From NCBI RefSeq assembly GCF_014640535.1, contig NZ_BMHD01000001.1, forward strand, positions 1,676,214-1,740,213: a stretch of DNA of 64,000 nucleotides. Direction: 5' to 3'. This DNA comes from Cnuibacter physcomitrellae. GTDB taxonomy: Bacteria; Actinomycetota; Actinomycetes; Actinomycetales; Microbacteriaceae. The translations under genes and the position numbers were made by a program. The notes beneath the pieces were generated by a model. It was not told the origin of the DNA and made no database searches. It was given only the letters and a program-made list of their open reading frames with translations. Shown piece by piece: positions 59,240 through 64,000 of this stretch; position 1 is the stretch's first letter, and each line of letters starts with the position of its first letter.

Positions 59240-60688
59240 ATGTCCGCAGACCAGTTCACCGCCGGGCGCCCGATCGTCTTCCGCGACGCCCTCGTCCTCA
59301 CCATGGACGACGCCCACGACGTCCTCCCCCATGGCGACGTGCTCGTCGTCGGCGACCGCATCGCCGAGGTGGGCTCGGCCCTCACCGTGCCCGACGGCGC
59401 CGTCGAGATCGACGCCTCCGGGGGCATCCTCATGCCCGGGATGATCGACACGCACCGCCACATGTGGCAGACCGCGATGCGCGGCTACGGCGCCGATTGG
59501 ACGCTGACGCAGTACTTCGTCTGGTACTACCTCGAGTACGGCAACCACTTCCGTCCGCAGGACATCTACGCCGGCAACGCGCTCTCGGCGATCGACGCCC
59601 TCGACTCCGGCGTCACCACCACGGTCGACTGGTCGCACGGGCTGCGGACCATCGAGCACGCCGAGGCCGCACTGCAGTCGCTGCGCGACTCGGCGGGCCG
59701 CTTCGTCTTCGCGCCGGGCAACATCTTCGGGGCGCCCTGGGAGTGGTCGGCGAGCGCGGACTTCCAGAGCTTCGTGCGGGCGAACGACACCGGGTCCGAC
59801 ATGCTGCGCTTCCAGCTCGCCTTCGACGTCACCGGTGACCCCGCCTTCCCGGAGCGCACCGCGTTCGAGGTGGCGCGCGAGCTCGGCCTGCCCGTGACCA
59901 CGCACGCCGGGGTGTGGGGCGCCACGAACGACGACGGCATCCGGCTCATGCACGAGAACGGCTTCATGACGCCGGACACCGTCTACGTGCACGCGGCGAC
60001 CCTGAGCACCGACTCGTACCAGCGCATCGCGGCGACCGGCGGGTCCGTGTCGCTCTCGACCGAGAGCGAGCAGAGCTGCGGACAGGGCTACCCGCCCTCG
60101 TGGGTGCTGCGCGAGCACGGGATCCCGATGTCGCTGTCGGTCGACACCAGCGTGTGGTTCTCCAGCGACCTGTTCACCGCGATGCGCTCCACCCTCGGTG
60201 CCGACCGCTCGTGGGAGCACGTCAAGGCCCACGAGAAGGGCGAGACCGTCACGCACTCGCACCTCAGGGCCGAGCAGGTGGTCGACTGGGCGACCCGCGG
60301 CGGCGCGAAGGCGCTCGGCCTCGACGACCTCGTCGGCAGCATCGAGAAGGGCAAGAAGGCCGACCTCGTGCTGCTGAAGAACGACGGGTCGCCGTCGATG
60401 TTCCCGATCCTCAACCCCTACGGGCACGTCGCCCTGCAGGCGGGCCGGGCGGATGTGCACACCGTCGTCGTCGACGGGAAGGTCGCCAAGCACGAGGGCA
60501 CGCTGGTCGGAGACGACCTGGCGCGCATCCGCTCGCAGGCCGAGGAGACCGTCGAGTACCTGCGGTCGACGCTCGGCGACGACGTGTGGCAGGCGGGCAT
60601 GAACCCGGAGATCCCGGAGACGAAGGTGCTCGACAACCCGTACATGTACACGGAGTTCCGCACCGACGCGACGCACACCGCGATCTGA
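59240..60688 (+). CDS. Amidohydrolase family protein (cytosine deaminase/AtzA-like)
   Basis: This 482-aa metal-dependent hydrolase begins with a composite beta domain (RDALVLTMDDAHDVLPHGDV). It has His72 and His74 (DTHRHMWQ), a further ligand in TTHAGVWG, and a possible Asp in SLSVDTSVW. It is closest in pattern to AtzA/SsnA-type deaminases and dechlorinases, not to LigI or LigJ. It may convert a heterocyclic or N-substituted compound to the substrate of the dioxygenase. AAAGGAG precedes the ATG. Confidence 0.86.
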   Translation: MSADQFTAGRPIVFRDALVLTMDDAHDVLPHGDVLVVGDRIAEVGSALTVPDGAVEIDASGGILMPGMIDTHRHMWQTAMRGYGADWTLTQYFVWYYLEYGNHFRPQDIYAGNALSAIDALDSGVTTTVDWSHGLRTIEHAEAALQSLRDSAGRFVFAPGNIFGAPWEWSASADFQSFVRANDTGSDMLRFQLAFDVTGDPAFPERTAFEVARELGLPVTTHAGVWGATNDDGIRLMHENGFMTPDTVYVHAATLSTDSYQRIAATGGSVSLSTESEQSCGQGYPPSWVLREHGIPMSLSVDTSVWFSSDLFTAMRSTLGADRSWEHVKAHEKGETVTHSHLRAEQVVDWATRGGAKALGLDDLVGSIEKGKKADLVLLKNDGSPSMFPILNPYGHVALQAGRADVHTVVVDGKVAKHEGTLVGDDLARIRSQAEETVEYLRSTLGDDVWQAGMNPEIPETKVLDNPYMYTEFRTDATHTAI

Positions 60689-60734
60689 GGACGCCCCGCC
60701 CTCACCGCCACCGGTCCCGCGAGAGGATGGGGGG

Positions 60735-61703
60735 ATGACGCGACGCGGGATCCTGCTGTTCGCCGGGCTGGGACTGGCCTGGGGCATCCCCTACCTGTTC
60801 ATCAAGATCGCCGTGGGCGAGCTCGAGCCTGCGATGGTGGTGCTGTCGCGGGCCGGGCTCGCCGCGATCCTCCTGATGCCCCTCGCCCTGTTCCGGCGCG
60901 AGGTGGGGCCGGTGCTGCGGCGCTGGCGGCCCATGCTCGTCTACACCGTGGTGGAGATCATCCTGCCCTGGTACTTCCTCAGCACGGCGGAGGAGCGGCT
61001 GCCCTCCTCGACCGCGGGCCTGCTGCTCGCGGCCGTCCCGTTGGCGGGAGTTGCGGTCGCGTTCGCGATGGGACGCCCCGAGCGGCTGAGCGGCCTCAAC
61101 TGGGCGGGGATCGCGATCGGGATGCTCGGGGTGGCGGCCCTGGTCGGCCTCGACGTCGGCGGGTCCGACCTCATCGCGGTCGCCCAGATGGCCGTGGTCG
61201 TGGTCGGCTACGCGCTCGGACCCGCCGTCCTGGCCCGCTGGATGTCGGACCTGCCGGGCATCGGCGTGGTCGCCGTCTCGCTCGTGGGGACCGCGGTCGC
61301 GTACGTGCCGTTCGTGCTGCTCACCGGCGCCTGGCCGCCGGCCTGGCCGTCGGGCCAGGCGATCCTCGCCATCGTCGTGCTCGCCGTGGTGTGCAGTGCG
61401 CTGGCCTTCGTCCTCATGGTGTCGCTGGTCTCGGAGATCGGCCCGGTGAAGGCCACCGCGATCACGTACGTCAACCCGGCGGTCGCGATCATCGCGGGTG
61501 TGCTGGTGCTGGGCGAGCAGGTGACCGTGTGGACGATCGTGGGCTTCGTGCTGGTGCTCGGCGGCTCGTACTTCGTCACCCGCCGCCCGCGCCCGCGTCC
61601 CGGAGACGCGCGGACCGCATCCGACTCCGCCGCGTCGATGCCCACGGTGGCCTCCGCAGAGGGCCCCGACGAGGCCCCCGCGGTGGAGACCCGCCGCCCG
61701 TGA
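60735..61703 (+). CDS. EamA/DMT-family transporter
   Basis: The 322-aa protein has ten predicted membrane helices in two EamA repeats (AGLGLAWGIPYLFIKIAVGE and, in the second, ITYVNPAVAIIAGVLVLGEQ), the arrangement of drug/metabolite exporters. The last 40 residues are a soluble low-complexity tail. It lies 46 nt after the amidohydrolase gene in the same direction and may be co-transcribed, exporting or importing a pathway compound. Confidence 0.87.
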   Translation: MTRRGILLFAGLGLAWGIPYLFIKIAVGELEPAMVVLSRAGLAAILLMPLALFRREVGPVLRRWRPMLVYTVVEIILPWYFLSTAEERLPSSTAGLLLAAVPLAGVAVAFAMGRPERLSGLNWAGIAIGMLGVAALVGLDVGGSDLIAVAQMAVVVVGYALGPAVLARWMSDLPGIGVVAVSLVGTAVAYVPFVLLTGAWPPAWPSGQAILAIVVLAVVCSALAFVLMVSLVSEIGPVKATAITYVNPAVAIIAGVLVLGEQVTVWTIVGFVLVLGGSYFVTRRPRPRPGDARTASDSAASMPTVASAEGPDEAPAVETRRP

Positions 61704-61706
61704 CGG

Positions 61707-61788
61707 CGTTCCCCCCGGGGTTCGTCCACCGAACGCACGCTCCTGGGCTCAGGAAGGTGCATCTGGTGGACGAACCCCGGGGGGAACG
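61707..61788. terminator. Long hairpin with perfect 24-bp stem between convergent genes
   Basis: 61707-61730 and 61765-61788 are exact inverted repeats. The 34-nt loop contains a further CCTG/CAGG stem. It ends the transporter gene and the HtaA-like gene on the other strand. Its sequence is unrelated to the AAAGGTC family. Confidence 0.75.
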
Positions 61789-61794
61789 GGACCG

Positions 61795-64000
61795 CTACGC
61801 GCGGACTCGGCGGCGGCGGATCACGACCGCGCCGGCGCCGAGGACGAGCAGGGCGAGGGCCGCGGCCAGGGCGCCCATCGCATCCGCACCGTCGACACCG
61901 GTCGAGGCGAGCTTGCCGTCGGTCGTGGTGTCGCAGGGCACGTCAGCGCCCAGCGGCCAGGTGAACGACACCGGGTCGAGCGCGGCGCCACCGGAGTAGA
62001 AGCCGCCGAACGCACTCGCTCCGTACTCGGTGAGCGTCGCGGGGACGCCGCTGTACGACACGCTGGTCGAGGTCGTCGACGACGAGCCGCCCGAGAGCGA
62101 CAGCGTCGCGATGGTGCCGCTCACCGACACGGTGCCGCCCGACAGCTGCTTGGAGCTGATGTCGGCGATGAGCACCGCCGACGACGGACCCGTGACCTGG
62201 ATGCGGGGGTTGGCCAGCGTCATGTCGAGCTGGCCGCCATGACCGGTGAAGTGCACCGAACCGGAGTAGGACACCCGGCCGAGCGAGTCGCTCGGGTTGT
62301 AGGCGCCCGAGCCTCCCGACCAGCCGTAGCTCGATCCGTTGTCGGCGACGCCGCTGGTCGAGATCGTCCCCTTCGCGATCGGACCGGTGATGTAGGTGCG
62401 GAAGGACTCCTTCACACCCCACGACATCGTCGCGCCGGTCACCTCCTGCGCCACGCACTGCTGCTGCGCCGGCGAGGCCACCGCGGGGACCGCGGGCGCC
62501 ACGGCGGCCGCCGTCACGGTGAACTGCGCGCTGGCGGTGCCCGCCGCGCTGACCACCTCGACGGTGTGCGCGCCGGTCGCGAAGTCCGCGGGGACGGTCC
62601 AGGTGAACCTCACGGCTCCCTGGGCGTCCGCGGTCTGCGGCTCGAGCTGGACCGGGTCGGAGTGGACGGTCGCCGAGACCTGCGCACCCGAGCCGAAGCC
62701 GGTGCCGGTCACGACGAGCTGGTCGCCCTGCTTCACCTCTCCCGAGGAGAGGGTGACGGTCGGCACGATCACCGGAGGCACCACGGCGCCGTAGCTGAAC
62801 GTGACCGGATCCGCCGTCTGGCCCGCGTACTGCGCGAAGCTGCTCGGCAGCTGGTCGGTGAACGCCGCCGCGAGGTCGGTCCAGGTCAGCGGCTCGCCGC
62901 TGGGCTGGCCGGCCGGGATGGTCAGCGTGGCCGTCTCGACCCGCGCCATGTCGCCGGTGCCGGCCGTGTCGCTCGTCGAGATCAGGAGCGAGAGCCTGCC
63001 CGTCCCGGTCCCGTCGAGGGTGACGATCGGGTCGGCGATCGCGATGTCGAACCCGTGCGCCTGGCTGACGAACGAGACGGTTCCCTGGTAGGCGAGGGAG
63101 CCCACGCCGGTGGCGGGGTCGAAGTCGCCGTCGTCCGTCTGCACGAACTCGAACAGCCCGCCCGACGTCGTCGTGGCGCCGTTCGACGGAGTGATCGTGC
63201 CCTGGGCGATGCCCGTGACGTACGAACGCCACGACTGCTTGAAGCCCCACACGAGGCTTCCCGCATCCGACGGCGTCGGGACGACGGTCCAGGCGAGCTG
63301 GATCGGCGACGGGACCTTGTCCGCGTCCCTGCCCGAACCCGACGCGTAGTAGAACGCGCGGAGCGAGGAGGGCACGTTCATGACGAAGTCGTTCGCCCAG
63401 GCGCTGTCGTGACCGGCCTTCCACGTCCCGGATGCGGTGGTGCCGTCGTAGTCGAGGGTCGCGGTGGCCTCACCGCTCGCCGAGAAGTCGGGCCGGCCGC
63501 CGAGCGAGACGGTGTCGACGACCAGACGCTTCGGCGTCGCCGACTCGAAGGTCGTCACGTCGGCGGTCCAGAGGCCGGCACCGTCGGCGCCCACGACGAG
63601 CGTGGGGTTCGCGAGGTCGACCCAGAAGCCGCCGAACGCCGGGTAGGCGGTGACGCGGATCGACCCGTCGAACTGGACGATCGCGCAGTCCTGGTCGTAC
63701 GTCGCGACGCCGTCGCTGAAGGTGAACGTGTCGCCGTCGACGACGACGCCCTCACCGGAGGCCGTCTTGGTCCACTCGGCGCTGTAGGCGCTCCAGTCCC
63801 AGCTCGCGGCGACGCCCTGGACGGTGGGCGAACCCGCGTCGACGGTGCAGGCGGCCGGGGTCGTCGTGTCGACCACGCCGTAGTTCGCGGTCGGAGCGGA
63901 GGTCGAGGCCAGGAAGGCCCCGGCCGGGCCGAAGGCCGCGGTGAAGACGTGTCCGCCGGGGGCGAGCGTCGAGGTGGCGAGCGTCGCAACGCCGTCGACG
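61795..64000 (-). CDS. HtaA-domain wall protein with LAxTG sorting signal (5' end outside window)
   Basis: At least 735 residues are visible, and the frame stays open to the right edge. Toward the N-terminus lies an Ig-like repeat end (ATLATSTLAPGGHVFTAAF). Three HtaA-type domains follow; two carry the signature tryptophan segment (LVWGFKQSWRSYVTG near 63,240 and MSWGVKESFRTYITG near 62,410), and an Ig-like region lies between. The C-terminus has LASTG, a hydrophobic helix and RRRRVRA, a sortase signal of the LAxTG type. HtaA domains bind haem in corynebacteria, so haem or iron uptake at the wall is likely. Confidence 0.85.
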   Translation of the reverse strand, partial: VDGVATLATSTLAPGGHVFTAAFGPAGAFLASTSAPTANYGVVDTTTPAACTVDAGSPTVQGVAASWDWSAYSAEWTKTASGEGVVVDGDTFTFSDGVATYDQDCAIVQFDGSIRVTAYPAFGGFWVDLANPTLVVGADGAGLWTADVTTFESATPKRLVVDTVSLGGRPDFSASGEATATLDYDGTTASGTWKAGHDSAWANDFVMNVPSSLRAFYYASGSGRDADKVPSPIQLAWTVVPTPSDAGSLVWGFKQSWRSYVTGIAQGTITPSNGATTTSGGLFEFVQTDDGDFDPATGVGSLAYQGTVSFVSQAHGFDIAIADPIVTLDGTGTGRLSLLISTSDTAGTGDMARVETATLTIPAGQPSGEPLTWTDLAAAFTDQLPSSFAQYAGQTADPVTFSYGAVVPPVIVPTVTLSSGEVKQGDQLVVTGTGFGSGAQVSATVHSDPVQLEPQTADAQGAVRFTWTVPADFATGAHTVEVVSAAGTASAQFTVTAAAVAPAVPAVASPAQQQCVAQEVTGATMSWGVKESFRTYITGPIAKGTISTSGVADNGSSYGWSGGSGAYNPSDSLGRVSYSGSVHFTGHGGQLDMTLANPRIQVTGPSSAVLIADISSKQLSGGTVSVSGTIATLSLSGGSSSTTSTSVSYSGVPATLTEYGASAFGGFYSGGAALDPVSFTWPLGADVPCDTTTDGKLASTGVDGADAMGALAAALALLVLGAGAVVIRRRRVRA

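Noticed and set aside
1-64000. tRNA, rRNA, CRISPR arrays, insertion sequences and known riboswitches
   Set aside because: I looked in the gaps and found no cloverleaf, regular spacer array, transposase or recognisable riboswitch core; a covariance-model search would be more sensitive.

Overview
The window looks like chromosome from a high-GC Gram-positive actinobacterium, most likely of the family Microbacteriaceae. Support comes from the strong G/C third-position bias, frequent GTG starts, many four-base gene overlaps, TANNNT promoter hexamers 6-7 nt before start codons, small proteins of Microbacteriaceae-type families, a class A penicillin-binding protein with a low-complexity tail, and an HtaA-type wall protein with an LAxTG sorting signal. 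Genus cannot be fixed from the sequence. I saw no rRNA, tRNA, CRISPR array, insertion sequence or prophage.

Region by region. (1) 1-6.96 kb: carbohydrate use. A GH3 glycosidase, an acetyl-xylan-esterase-type hydrolase and a 2-hydroxyacid dehydrogenase converge, across a perfect 25-bp-stem hairpin, on a Tat-exported heparinase II/III-like protein. (2) 7.06-15.47 kb: a PucR-family regulator diverges from an eight-gene operon (NAD-binding epimerase-like protein, ABC importer, FAH-family hydrolase, class I aldolase, type II dehydroquinase paralogue, zinc alcohol dehydrogenase). This looks like an uncharacterised catabolic pathway. (3) 15.5-23.3 kb: housekeeping and small genes, including a 2OG-Fe(II) oxygenase, purM, purF, a nucleoside deaminase and a SigB/SigF-type sigma factor. 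(4) 23.4-37.0 kb: a surface-glycan cluster with a full ADP-heptose toolkit (GmhA, GmhB, two HldE-like kinase/adenylyltransferase proteins), three GT9 heptosyltransferase-like enzymes and three other glycosyltransferases, with NAD synthetase inside it. (5) 37.1-41.8 kb: a DUF2795 protein, SDR, SRPBCC protein, NUDIX hydrolase and PBP. (6) 41.9-54.3 kb: mixed genes, including a GABA aminotransferase and a YgiB/YgiC-like lipoprotein and ATP-grasp pair. Two genes of unknown function are bracketed by direct copies of a 68-bp palindromic element. (7) 54.4-61.7 kb: an IclR regulator with a flavin reductase diverges from an aromatic-type operon (CoA-transferase, citryl-CoA-lyase-like protein, class III extradiol dioxygenase B and A parts, amidohydrolase, EamA transporter). 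(8) 61.8 kb to the right edge: an HtaA-domain LAxTG wall protein whose N-terminus lies outside the window.

Four things stand out: the ADP-heptose glycan cluster in a Gram-positive, the PucR operon with altered active-site residues in two of its enzymes, the CoA-dependent ring-cleavage operon with visible operator sites, and the recurring long palindromes. Assignments rest on motif reading only; no database search was run.
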